From: Nitrobacter sp051535235
Lineage (GTDB): Bacteria; Pseudomonadota; Alphaproteobacteria; Rhizobiales; Xanthobacteraceae
NCBI RefSeq assembly: GCF_051535235.1
Contig: NZ_JBPPLZ010000003.1
Span: 124,001 to 188,000, forward strand
Length of the DNA stretch: 64,000 nt
Direction of reading: 5' to 3'
This document shows, piece after piece, positions 1 through 6,974 of this stretch. Below the pieces are notes generated by a model. The model ran no database searches and was not told the origin of the DNA. It was given only the letters and a program-made list of their open reading frames with translations. The translations under genes and the position numbers were made by a program. Each line of letters opens with the position of its first letter. The first letter of the stretch is position 1.

Positions 1-120
1 ACGGCTGCCGCTGAAATGACATGGGCCAATGGCTTCGCAGCCGCCGCCACCTTCGAAGGCGAGTTCTCCAACACGTCGAGAGTTACGCCGGCAAGGGGGG
101 TGTTAAGGTACTCTTGGTGA
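1..120 (+). CDS. C-terminal fragment of an autotransporter outer-membrane beta-barrel protein (5' part outside window)
   Basis: Frame 1 is open from the window edge to a TGA at 118-120 and encodes 39 residues with alternating hydrophobic and polar positions, a WANGF turn, an FEGEF strand and a final RYSW. Ending on an aromatic residue is the outer-membrane beta-barrel insertion signal, and the pattern resembles the last two strands of autotransporter barrels. The stretch VTPARG (nt 82-99) does not fit the usual SYAGKG-like turn, but that sequence is encoded in another frame here, which suggests two compensating indels, one near nt 78-81 and one in the G6 run at 95-100. Family assignment is from memory of such tails and the passenger domain is not visible. 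Confidence 0.5.
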   Translation, partial: TAAAEMTWANGFAAAATFEGEFSNTSRVTPARGVLRYSW

Positions 121-378
121 GCGGTCAGTTCGTAGAGCCGCGCGGAGGATAAGGGTGTGTGGCCGTTTGGTCGAGCAAGCGAAATAGGCGACCGGACGCG
201 TCGGCCGAAGCGGCAGTGGCTGACGAAGGACTGGTCGGCTTACTTACCGCGGGTGTTGTGCGGGCTTGCCAAAGACGCAACGAAGCGGCCGGTTGCAATA
301 TACACCGATTGGTCGGTTGCCGTGAATGTTCTCTAGCTCTAAAGTTCCCGCATAAAACAGTTCTAGTTGAGTATAGTC
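121..378. other. Intergenic stretch without a convincing gene
   Basis: Between the autotransporter tail and the GYF_2 gene I see only a 77-codon open frame starting at 159. It has no recognisable domain, no clear ribosome-binding site and overlaps the next gene. The segment probably carries the promoter of the next gene; no clear promoter hexamers were recognised. Confidence 0.4.
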
Positions 379-768
379 ATGGAAGATTATGACGATGTTT
401 TCTACGTCGTTTATATTGTTTTCTGTTTTTTCGCATCATGCGCGGCTATCCTTGCATACCAAAAGTCGAGCGCAAAAAAATCGGCCGTAAGAAAAGCCGA
501 TGCGACAATGGGCGGGGCAATGGAGCTTGCCCGGCGACTCGAGAATGCAAGTACTCCTCATAATCCAGACTCCCAGGCATCTTGGTATTGTGCCGTGGGA
601 AACAACCAAACGGGACCGTTTACTCTAGTTCAATTGAGACACGTTCTCTCTCGTTTCGCATCAGACGAACTTTACGTCTGGAATGTCGAGATGGAGGATT
701 GGAAACGTCCGTACGAGATTCCGGAACTGACCGTTCTACAGACACCATTCCTGATGCACGCTCGATAG
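379..768 (+). CDS. Membrane-anchored GYF_2 (DUF4339) domain protein
   Basis: This encodes a 129-residue protein. One hydrophobic segment near the N-terminus (about residues 6-27) is followed by a charged linker and then a GYF_2-type domain: a WYCAVGNNQTGPF start, an LRHVLS helix, and the typical VWNVEMEDWKRP and IPEL end. GYF_2 domains are presumed protein-interaction modules, usually cytoplasmic and attached to membrane proteins, with no enzymatic role known to me. I chose the ATG at 379; a TTG four codons upstream (367) is possible. Neither has a strong Shine-Dalgarno sequence. It stands alone, with no operon partner, in a gene-poor accessory stretch. Confidence 0.65.
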   Translation: MEDYDDVFYVVYIVFCFFASCAAILAYQKSSAKKSAVRKADATMGGAMELARRLENASTPHNPDSQASWYCAVGNNQTGPFTLVQLRHVLSRFASDELYVWNVEMEDWKRPYEIPELTVLQTPFLMHAR

Positions 769-770
769 AC

Positions 771-1172
771 TCACGGCACGACATACGATCCCGTCCCAAC
801 ACTACGCCCCGCGCGCTCCGCTTCCTTCTGCGCGCCTGCATACTTTCCGTTTGAGTAACTGAAAGCTGGTGCACCTGCGATCCAATCGGCGGCTTGATCG
901 CGGCCGGCGCGTCGGAAGCTGCAAGGTGCGTCGCACATTGCGAACCGTTGGCCGGCGCACCACACTGTGCGCTTCCATTGCGGTTTGTATGTCCATTTTC
1001 TTCTTTGCCATCGTCCTTCGCTAGGCCAGTGCAACGCGACCTGCGCTGCAAATGGTCCCGCTGCTTCGATGGCCGAAGCATGTACAGTGTGAAAGAAGGC
1101 CAGCAGCAAACTCAGCAGCCCAATCAGCAGGAGTAGGCCAGTCGCTATTGCGAGGATGAAATAACGGGACAT
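771..1172 (-). CDS. Hypothetical small membrane protein (doubtful)
   Basis: The open frame starts at an ATG (1172) and begins with a convincing hydrophobic segment (about residues 4-30, rich in Leu and Ile). The following 100 residues are Arg/Trp/Cys-rich and look like poor coding sequence. The frame is also open further upstream to 1331. The N-terminal segment could be a genuine signal anchor whose downstream frame has been lost, or the whole frame could be chance. No domain is recognised and no strong ribosome-binding site is seen. Confidence 0.25.
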   Translation of the reverse strand: MSRYFILAIATGLLLLIGLLSLLLAFFHTVHASAIEAAGPFAAQVALHWPSEGRWQRRKWTYKPQWKRTVWCAGQRFAMCDAPCSFRRAGRDQAADWIAGAPAFSYSNGKYAGAQKEAERAGRSVGTGSYVVP

Positions 1173-1355
1173 GTACGCCAACGCGGCCTGCAGATGTTGG
1201 TTTCGAGGCTCGCAACAAATGCTAGGCTCAGCGCCGTAGAAGTCCTTGAAGTGGCTTTTGCATGCGCCACCAAAAGTTCGCCACGCCTGAAGGGCCACGG
1301 CGGGCGTGCCGTGCTCAGGAAGGAGCGTCATTCTAATGCGGCACTCCTCGCTAAT

Positions 1356-1677
1356 TCAGCGTGGCCCAGCGATGATAATGGCAGCCCCAATCAGGCAGAT
1401 CGCCGCTCCGGTGACGTCCCATCGATCTGGGCGGAGCCCCTTCAACCAGCCAGAGCCGCGCGATTGAGGAGAGGATGTAGACCCCGCCATAGGCTGCAAA
1501 AGTACGACCAGCAGCCTCGCTGTCAACGAGTGTAAGCAGATAGGCAAATAGGATCAGCGAAGCGACACCCGGGGCTATCAACCAAGCTGACTTCTCCATT
1601 CTGAGCCAAGCCCAAAACGCAAAGCAGCCCGCAATCTCAGCTATAGCGGCACCAAAAAACGCGAAAGCAGTTTTCAT
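1356..1677 (-). pseudogene. ynfA: UPF0060 (YnfA-family) small multidrug-resistance-like membrane protein, frameshifted
   Basis: From the ATG at 1677 the minus strand reads MKTAFAFFGAAIAEIAGCF and continues through the YnfA hallmarks (AGRTFAAYGGVYI, then ARLWLVEG). The frame then departs from the family and ends in Arg/His-rich sequence. The expected ending, LRPDRWDVTGAAICLIGAAI to a TGA, is present in the adjacent frame directly afterwards. Deleting one base from the GGGG run (CCCC at 1437-1440 on the plus strand) restores an intact protein of about 106 residues with four membrane segments. YnfA proteins are four-helix inner-membrane proteins related in fold to SMR transporters; their substrate is unsettled. 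It is either a true frameshift or a homopolymer sequencing error. Confidence 0.75.
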
Positions 1678-1923
1678 CTTTTGAATATTACACAAAGGCT
1701 GCCAGAAATAGGAATGCCGCCGGAACCCGTCCTCAGCCCGCGCATTGATCGCCGCGCCGCCAGGCCAGTCTGACTCCGACAACCAGTCGTCATGTCCACT
1801 ATTGGACAGAACTCGGACAACAGATGTGATTGAATGGTCTATCACCGCACGGTCCGTGGCTTTCATCGGTGATGAGAACGCCGGTTGCGCTCCCGCCTTC
1901 CCCTTACGGAAAGGAGCGCGCCC

Positions 1924-2106
1924 ATGGGGCAGCTTTTTCAAAACAAAACCTGTCCGAGTTGCGGGGAACCAATGACTATGGCATTGCCGCCAGGCGGCAA
2001 CGGTCCCCGTATCCTCACGTGCGTAGGCTGCGACCCGCTACGGGACGATCAAGCGAAGGGCTGGTTGGCGGGCGATTTGGGTCAAGGGTGGTCACGCCCA
2101 TCTTAG
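1924..2106 (+). CDS. Small zinc-ribbon-like protein
   Basis: A 60-residue protein whose ATG at 1924 is preceded by AAGGAG (1911-1916) at a 7-nt spacing, which decides this start over an in-frame one further upstream. It contains two CxxC knuckles (CPSCGEP near residue 9 and CVGC near residue 29) separated by an ALPPGG segment, and then a DPLRDDQAKGWLAG motif. I associate this layout with a short family common in Bradyrhizobium and relatives. Zinc binding is inferred from the four cysteines. No function is known to me and there is no operon partner. Confidence 0.7.
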   Translation: MGQLFQNKTCPSCGEPMTMALPPGGNGPRILTCVGCDPLRDDQAKGWLAGDLGQGWSRPS

Positions 2107-2495
2107 GAACCCGCATTATCGCCGACCAATTATATTCCGCTCGGTGACTTCGTTTTGTGGATTTAGCTCAATGGCAGAGATGCCAGCGGCGCGGTGTCAT
2201 GGGGCAGTCCGAATTTCGTGAGCCGCCGTTTCTTGCGAGCCGCCATACGTCTTGAGTTTTGGCCTTACGGGAAAACGAGGCATGACAACCGAACGTATCT
2301 GCTAGATAGTAGTCGTGAATATCGTAGGCCCTATCAATGCGCAGGCCGCGCGCAATTCAAGTCTAGAATGCATCTTATACTGTTCGGTGCTGGCGACGAC
2401 GCGCGAAGCAGTGTGCTCGCTCATTGCAAACTCAGACTCGATCCATGACAAGAAATCACCATGTCCAGGAGCTGAAGCGCTCTAAGCCTAAACAA
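2107..2495. other. Intergenic stretch with no supported gene
   Basis: About 390 bases between the zinc-ribbon gene and the terminator at 2496-2526. It contains only short frames without ribosome-binding sites. A short block at 2163-2185 resembles the 5' D-arm part of a tRNA, but no anticodon or T arm follows. Confidence 0.4.
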
Positions 2496-2526
2496 AGCCG
2501 CCAGCCTTTTATGAGCGCTGGCGGCT
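2496..2526 (-). terminator. Hairpin terminator for the 61-residue gene
   Basis: Perfect 10-bp arms AGCCGCCAGC (2496-2505) and GCTGGCGGCT (2517-2526) with an 11-nt loop. Read on the minus strand it lies 23 nt beyond the stop of the gene at 2550-2735 and is followed by a T-rich TTGTTT stretch, so it fits an intrinsic terminator. Confidence 0.65.
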
Positions 2527-2549
2527 TCCTCGTCACTTAGCCTCGCGTG

Positions 2550-2735
2550 CTACGGAACGATGTCGCTCCTGCCCGGCGGGGCGTGCTTGATGCTTTCGCC
2601 GCTCTTCTTTTCCTTCTCGGAAAGGTTCTTGTCCGCCTCCTCCGTCAGTTCTTGCATACTCTTGCCGAGGGTTTTCTTCGGATCCTCCTTCGGCTGTCCG
2701 GCAGGAGGAAAGTTCGTGCTGCTATCGCTACCCAT
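2550..2735 (-). CDS. Small hydrophilic hypothetical protein
   Basis: A 61-residue, highly charged protein rich in Lys, Glu, Ser and Pro, with no hydrophobic segment and probably largely disordered. Its reality is supported by a strong Shine-Dalgarno sequence AAGGAGA (plus-strand 2741-2747) 5 nt before the ATG and by the intrinsic terminator after its stop. The ribosome-binding site lies in a perfect hairpin arm, suggesting translational control. No domain is recognised; a small stress-related protein is only a guess from composition. Confidence 0.7.
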   Translation of the reverse strand: MGSDSSTNFPPAGQPKEDPKKTLGKSMQELTEEADKNLSEKEKKSGESIKHAPPGRSDIVP

Positions 2736-2740
2736 CTACA

Positions 2741-2764
2741 TCTCCTTTGCTGAGCGTAAGGAGA
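2741..2764 (-). promoter_or_regulatory. Hairpin sequestering the Shine-Dalgarno sequence of the 61-residue gene
   Basis: On the minus strand TCTCCTT (2764-2758), a 10-nt loop, and AAGGAGA (2747-2741) form a perfect 7-bp stem. The second arm is the ribosome-binding site of the gene starting at 2735. Such a structure would hide the site until it is melted or bound, as in thermosensors or repressible leaders. The effect is inference from the sequence. Confidence 0.45.
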
Positions 2765-2843
2765 CAACGGCACGCTCCGCAATGCGTTCCTCAGGAACCT
2801 CCGTTCCATTGTTACGGAGACTTCACTTCCGAGCCCTTATGTT

Positions 2844-3113
2844 ATGTTACCCGCTCTAATCGAGGCGAAGCGAAGCGCAACAGCGGACCAGGAAGAAGAG
2901 GACCTTCGGCAATATTCCGCGCTAGCGGTCACCGTGATCACGTTCCTTGTCCTCGACTTGATCGTCATTGCGGTTGTGGGGGATTGGGGTCTGTTGTGGG
3001 GATGGATTCCAACAGGACTGATCGCGCTGATAGTTGGCAATCAAGTTCGCTCGGTAAGCTTGGGGCACACTCTTAAGCACGGATCGTTTTTCGTCTTTCC
3101 TCCGTGGTCGTAG
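2844..3113 (+). CDS. Small two-helix membrane protein, hypothetical
   Basis: An 89-residue frame with a charged N-terminus (to about residue 24), a long hydrophobic stretch (about 25-65: ALAVTVITFLVLDLIVIAVV, then WGWIPTGLIALIVG) that could make two transmembrane helices, and a short polar tail ending PPWS. There is no strong ribosome-binding site before the ATG at 2844. No family is recognised. It faces the minus-strand 61-residue gene divergently, with a 108-bp intergenic space that would hold both promoters. Confidence 0.5.
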   Translation: MLPALIEAKRSATADQEEEDLRQYSALAVTVITFLVLDLIVIAVVGDWGLLWGWIPTGLIALIVGNQVRSVSLGHTLKHGSFFVFPPWS

Positions 3114-3453
3114 AAGCCGCGATGCGGCACTCCTGCCAAATCCAAATGATCAAGGAAGCTGGTGGCGGACTGGCGCGTCGTTGATCCTTCCGACACCATT
3201 GTTAGCGAAACCACGTTTTGATGTGCTCGATGCACCACGCAAATCGCCGTGCGGCCAACCCGCTGAAATCCCTCGAGTCACTCAACAGTAACATATTAGA
3301 CAGGATCAAGCGGCCAAGGCGCAGAGGGGCTTGGCCGGATACCGTCCTGCTTTGGCGGTTCTCGGGAACAACTCACGATTGTGGGAGGTTACTACCGTGA
3401 CGGTTCCTTTTCTGGTCCGTCGCTACAACAAAAAGAAAAGCGGGACCGATACG
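3114..3453. other. Intergenic stretch
   Basis: About 340 bases with only short overlapping frames. The frame of the next gene is open upstream from 3331, but the segment 3331-3453 lacks a ribosome-binding site and its residues do not look like a natural N-terminus. Confidence 0.35.
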
Positions 3454-3828
3454 ATGCAGCAGTATTCGATCTACAAGACAGGAAAGCAGTATGTTGTGCG
3501 GGCCAAAGGCAAAGACCTTCTGATCTGCGAAAGTCGCAGCGAGGCCGAGAACATCGTTTCAGACGTAGCTAGCGCCGCCGAAACGAGCGTGCCTCCTTTA
3601 ACCGATGGATCGCTCTGCACCAATGCCGACGTGCTCGCCAAGGTAGTCCTGGATATCAAACTCATATTGGACATTGAGAAGGCGCTTAGCAACGATCTCG
3701 CTACCGGGGAGCCTCGAAATCAGCGCCAAGTTCAAGATCAGATATGGATCATTTTGGATAAGGCTGGCGCGGTCGGCGCTGCCAAGCGAATACAGGCGGG
3801 CTTTCGCGGTCTCAAGGTGATGAAGTAA
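3454..3828 (+). CDS. Hypothetical protein of 124 residues
   Basis: From the ATG at 3454 the product starts MQQYSIYKTGKQYVVRAKGK, a beta-hairpin-like opening, continues with an alpha-helical segment (SRSEAENIVSDVASAAE), and ends with helices around LDIEKALSNDLATGE and AGAVGAAKRIQAGFRGL. It is soluble, with no signal peptide, membrane segment or recognised domain. The start is chosen because residues before it are less protein-like; the frame extends to 3331. No neighbour suggests a function. Confidence 0.5.
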   Translation: MQQYSIYKTGKQYVVRAKGKDLLICESRSEAENIVSDVASAAETSVPPLTDGSLCTNADVLAKVVLDIKLILDIEKALSNDLATGEPRNQRQVQDQIWIILDKAGAVGAAKRIQAGFRGLKVMK

Positions 3829-4404
3829 GCAACGGATCAACACATCGCTTCTCACCGCAATGCACGCCGACATCGACTCCATGGAGGCAGAGTAAGCATC
3901 CCGCCAGAAGTAAGGCTGATACTCATCGTTCCCGCGCGCGCCGGACGGTTTCCTCTCGGCAGCTTTGAAGTTGCTGCGGATTTGGCCGTCAGTCAGCGCT
4001 CCAGAAGCCGCTTCATCGTGAACTCGATCGCGCCGCGCGACGGGCTAAAGTGGCTCCTTTTCCTGACAGCGTTGTCAAACCATCGCCAAGCCAACGGCGC
4101 GTTTAGTCAACGCTTGCGATGGGCCGGCTTCGCGGTTCCGCTGACCTTCCGTTTGCGTGGTTGTCCTTGCTCGCCGACCTCGACAAAGGGATTTGGCAGC
4201 GCAGTCTTTCTATCGATCAGATGAGACGTGCTGCAGTCGGCCTTGGCGCGCCGGCGTCGTGCCGCCATCCGATCCGCCAGGTCTCTCGGGGTGCGAGGCA
4301 TCGCGGTGCTCCACATGCGATACGAGAAATGTAATGCTTGCGTCGGCAATTGGGAGTCCGGCATTGGCGGATCATCGCGGGGAGCGATGCCCCGAAAGGG
4401 GCGA
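3829..4404. other. Intergenic stretch of uncertain content
   Basis: Several overlapping frames of 70-120 codons exist on both strands (for instance minus 4107-4439), rich in Arg and Ser and without domains or ribosome-binding sites. I consider none supported. The stretch may be decayed sequence in an accessory region. Confidence 0.35.
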
Positions 4405-5157
4405 TCAGCTATCACCCATTCCCTTAACCCGCTCGCCAATCCACTCGTACAGGCGAGCTACAACGACAATGCTTGTCGTTACGGTAACCGTACCTATCGC
4501 ACTAAGAAAAGCGATGCCGATAAGAGTTTGACCCATATCTGCGTTGCGGATGTTGCTCACACAAGCAAACCAGACCCATGCGATTAACGCTACGAACACC
4601 ACGACCATAGGAAGGCATGCGACAAGCATAGACCGGGCAATAAACCAAAAATGTCCATTACTGTCGGCGAGAGCATTGGTTGCGCTTGCGCCGGTCGCAT
4701 CAACAGCGATCGCTGGAAACAACAGGATCAAGCGTAACAGTACAACGATTCCAACGACCACAAGAGTTACGGTCAACGCGACGCTAAGGCCGATCGGGAG
4801 AAGACCGAAAATTAAAATCGGAGCGATAGTTGCGATCCAAAGCGCCGCCGTCCATGCGAGGAAGCGACGGACGCGGTTGGTGTTCGCTGTAAATGAGTAA
4901 TTCGTCGTGACATCGCCAAGAATTATCAGCCGGTAAATTGCGATTTGGTAGGGCACAATTGCAAAAGTCGAAACTGTACCGACAAGCACATCCAGAGTTT
5001 CCCCAAGTCGCCCATCCGGCGGCAAGAAAGCCCTGGCTAGTTGCTCTGCAAAGCAGATCAGGAAAACAACGAGCGCTGGATATTGAAGCTGGCTTAACGA
5101 TGCCAGCGTGTCGCTCCAAGCTGAGCGCAAAACAAATAATATGGATGGCTTCATCAT
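4405..5157 (-). CDS. Multi-pass membrane protein, hypothetical
   Basis: A 250-residue integral membrane protein with about six hydrophobic segments (in order: YPALVVFLICFA; VSTFAIVPYQIAIYRLIIL; RFLAWTAALWIATIAPILIF; LSVALTVTLVVVGIVVLLRL; MLVACLPMVVVFVALIAWVW; LIGIAFLSAIGTVTVTTSIV). The layout recalls the membrane domains of YciC/UPF0259-type or glycerophosphodiesterase membrane-domain proteins, but I cannot assign it. I take the ATG at 5157 (a second one is at 5154) because GAGAG lies just upstream. The frame is also open to a GTG at 5199. No operon partner is visible. Confidence 0.65.
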   Translation of the reverse strand: MMKPSILFVLRSAWSDTLASLSQLQYPALVVFLICFAEQLARAFLPPDGRLGETLDVLVGTVSTFAIVPYQIAIYRLIILGDVTTNYSFTANTNRVRRFLAWTAALWIATIAPILIFGLLPIGLSVALTVTLVVVGIVVLLRLILLFPAIAVDATGASATNALADSNGHFWFIARSMLVACLPMVVVFVALIAWVWFACVSNIRNADMGQTLIGIAFLSAIGTVTVTTSIVVVARLYEWIGERVKGMGDS

Positions 5158-5270
5158 AAACTCTCGCGCCATTACAGCGCTGCCGTCGAGAAGTTTCACC
5201 GACTGACTAGATTCTGGCCAAGCTTGCCGGTCGAGATCCGTCTGTCCGCGTGGTTTTTTCAGACCTACGC

Positions 5271-5642
5271 TCAGGTCGTGCCGGCTGTTGCTTCGGACTC
5301 ACGCTCATCATCGTCTTCTTCGCTGATCTCGGCAAAGAAATTTTCAATCACTTTCAACACCTCGAAAGCATGGTCGGCGGTTGTCCATGTGGCCAGCCCG
5401 GTCTTGGCGAAGATGGTCCGTCGCTCCCCCAAATCGATCTCAAGGACCGCAAGCGGGGCTAGTCGTTCTTCCAGCCAGCCACGCAAAGCCGCCTTGCCGC
5501 CGATAATGGCCGGAGGCAGATGCCTCCTATACCTTCTGGCCAGGTCGGCCTTTTGGTATTGGAATTTTAGGACGGTAGAGGAGGAGTCCCCAACCCCGAA
5601 CGCTTTCGTTGCGTCCGAAACATTCGTCAGAACTACCTGCAA
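5271..5642 (-). CDS. Hypothetical protein, start unclear
   Basis: A 123-residue frame with good coding character: a strand-rich N-terminal half (VVLTNVSDATKAFGVGD, then VLKFQYQ), a middle IIGGKAALRGWLEERL, and an acidic C-terminus (FFAEISEEDDDE). The only conventional start is a TTG at 5642. However, protein-like sequence (IFGDVPTTD) continues upstream in frame until a stop, without any ATG or GTG. The gene may therefore be 5'-truncated or frameshifted, since an ATG-ATG lies upstream in an adjacent frame. No domain is recognised. Confidence 0.45.
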   Translation of the reverse strand: MQVVLTNVSDATKAFGVGDSSSTVLKFQYQKADLARRYRRHLPPAIIGGKAALRGWLEERLAPLAVLEIDLGERRTIFAKTGLATWTTADHAFEVLKVIENFFAEISEEDDDERESEATAGTT

Positions 5643-5724
5643 ATCGGTGGTCGGGACATCGCCGAATATTGATTCTCGTCTCCGGCCGCATCATACTTGC
5701 ACGAATATCACCGATGGAGTCGTT

Positions 5725-5967
5725 ATGACCGTTTTTCGCCGCGCTCTGATCCTGGCCGCGTTTGCGGCGGCATTTGCCGTTCCGAGCGGACGCGCCCATG
5801 CATTCGGCGATGTGCCGTACAACTATTTCGATCCAGCCGTCGATGTCGGGTGCTGGAAGTGGAATTGGCAACAGCACGCCAATTACGACGTTTGCCCGGT
5901 CTATGTGCATCCCAAGTCGTACATGTATCCGCGCCGCGCCCATACGGTTCTCCGCACCAAGGGCTGA
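5725..5967 (+). CDS. Small secreted protein with signal peptide
   Basis: An 80-residue protein. The ATG at 5725 is preceded by GGAG (5715-5718) at 6 nt. Residues 1-26 form a classical signal peptide (two Arg, a hydrophobic Leu/Ala core, AHA cleavage site). The mature part is about 54 residues, rich in Tyr, Trp and Pro, with two Cys residues (in VGCWKW and DVCPVY) that could form a periplasmic disulfide. I recognise no family. It lies upstream of the adhesin but is separated from it by a minus-strand gene. Confidence 0.65.
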   Translation: MTVFRRALILAAFAAAFAVPSGRAHAFGDVPYNYFDPAVDVGCWKWNWQQHANYDVCPVYVHPKSYMYPRRAHTVLRTKG

Positions 5968-6010
5968 GCGGTCTCAACCGCAGCAAGACAGGACATCCTG
6001 AGCGAATCGT

Positions 6011-6033
6011 GTCCCCGGGCCTGAACCGGGGAC
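6011..6033 (+). terminator. Hairpin after the small secreted protein gene
   Basis: Perfect 8-bp arms GTCCCCGG (6011-6018) and CCGGGGAC (6026-6033) around a 7-nt loop, 44 nt after the stop at 5967. No T run follows, so it is a terminator-like or RNA-stabilising hairpin rather than a textbook intrinsic terminator. Confidence 0.35.
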
Positions 6034-6133
6034 AGGCAGCCGTTCGCGCGAAGGCAGCGCTTCGATCAGATCATCGAGCGGGAGGCTTGCAGAGCCTTTT
6101 CCGCTTCTCATGGATCGGAAGCGACGTCCCAAT

Positions 6134-6221
6134 GATTTTGGTTTGATGCGTTGTCTCGACGCGAACGGGAATCTACATCCGGGTCGAGCCCGTGGGCATG
6201 CTTCGCTCGAAAACGCTCTAT
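6134..6221. repeat. Diverged copy of a dispersed intergenic repeat (copy A)
   Basis: It begins GATTTTGGTTTGATGCG and ends CTTCGCTCGAAAACGCTCTA, matching the ends of the elements at 30391-30453 and 51067-51129 (the latter inverted), but with extra and changed bases in the middle. The rest of the 5968-6358 intergenic space shows no gene. Confidence 0.4.
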
Positions 6222-6358
6222 TCGTTTATCGCAAGAGAAGGCTCTGAAACGCGATCGCACCAGCTACGATCGCTCAGATGCGGAGTTGCGGGTCCGTGGT
6301 CCCGCAACATCCAATGCGTTGTCGCGACAGATCGCGACCTCCGTCAGGATTTGCGCGT

Positions 6359-6742
6359 TTACGGCGTTGTGACGGTGCAGGCGACCGAACTGTACTTGCC
6401 GAAGTTCAGGATCGCGTTTTCGCGCAACCCGTCGAGCCAGATGTTGCGGCCGGCATAACGATAGCCGACGCCCATCGGAACGAGACGAACGTAAGTTGGG
6501 CGATTCGGCCCGGTGTGAAGAGTGGCCGTAACAATATCGCCCGCGAGACTCACGGCGATCGGACACATCGGATATTGCCGACCGTTCTCGCAGCTCAGGA
6601 CGATGTCCGAACAGCCGCCAAGAACCGCACCGCTGGGCGGCACGATACCGAGATCCGCCGCTCGTGCAGGGATTTGACTTCCGGAAGCGAGAATCCCCGC
6701 AATTACCAAGTATTTGAAATTAAAACATTTTTTTATTGACAT
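6359..6742 (-). CDS. Secreted hypothetical protein with four cysteines
   Basis: A 127-residue protein. The ATG at 6742 has GAGG 6 nt upstream (the frame is open to 6769). A signal peptide covers about residues 1-29 (basic start, hydrophobic core, cleavage near ARA). The mature region carries four Cys residues (GGCSD, LSCEN, PMCPI and SVACTV), which could form two disulfides, in a strand-rich sequence with GYRYAGRNIWLDGLRENAIL. No family is recognised. It is divergent from the adhesin gene and shares its upstream region, so co-regulation is possible. Confidence 0.65.
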   Translation of the reverse strand: MSIKKCFNFKYLVIAGILASGSQIPARAADLGIVPPSGAVLGGCSDIVLSCENGRQYPMCPIAVSLAGDIVTATLHTGPNRPTYVRLVPMGVGYRYAGRNIWLDGLRENAILNFGKYSSVACTVTTP

Positions 6743-6974
6743 GCCCAGCCTCGCGTCAGCGCTGCGCAATCATCCAGTATGGGCCTTGAACGGTCAATGT
6801 GCCTTCTCACTCAACCGCACGACAGGCTTGTAAGCGTTGTAATTTAACCACACACCGAACTGCCTGGGCATTGCGCGAAAGATTTGTTGACGTGTTTCAT
6901 TGCGGCAAGATTATGATGGGTAAGATTCAGTTAAATCCATTTGACGGATTTGATTTTTTTTGAGGACAAGCGTC
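6743..6974. promoter_or_regulatory. Divergent promoter region and leader of the giant adhesin gene
   Basis: A comparatively AT-rich 232-bp region between the secreted-protein gene (minus) and the adhesin (plus). It contains a GTAAGATT octamer (6920-6927) and a small inverted repeat AAATCC/GGATTT (6933-6938 and 6946-6951) just before the adhesin ribosome-binding site GAGGA (6962-6966). I could not assign promoter hexamers with confidence. Confidence 0.45.

Noticed and set aside
159..392. 77-codon plus-strand frame
   Set aside because: No domain, no ribosome-binding site, and it runs into the GYF_2 gene start.
2159..2190. tRNA-like 5' segment (TTTAGCTCAATGGCAGAG)
   Set aside because: It resembles an acceptor/D-arm start, but no anticodon stem, T arm or matching 3' acceptor strand follows; probably chance, or a fragment at most.
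2736..2764. ROSE-type RNA thermometer
   Set aside because: The hairpin sequesters the ribosome-binding site, but I could not find the multi-hairpin structure and UYGCU motif of ROSE elements, so only the simple hairpin is claimed.
4107..4439. 110-codon minus-strand frame
   Set aside because: Arg-rich composition, several competing frames, no ribosome-binding site or domain.
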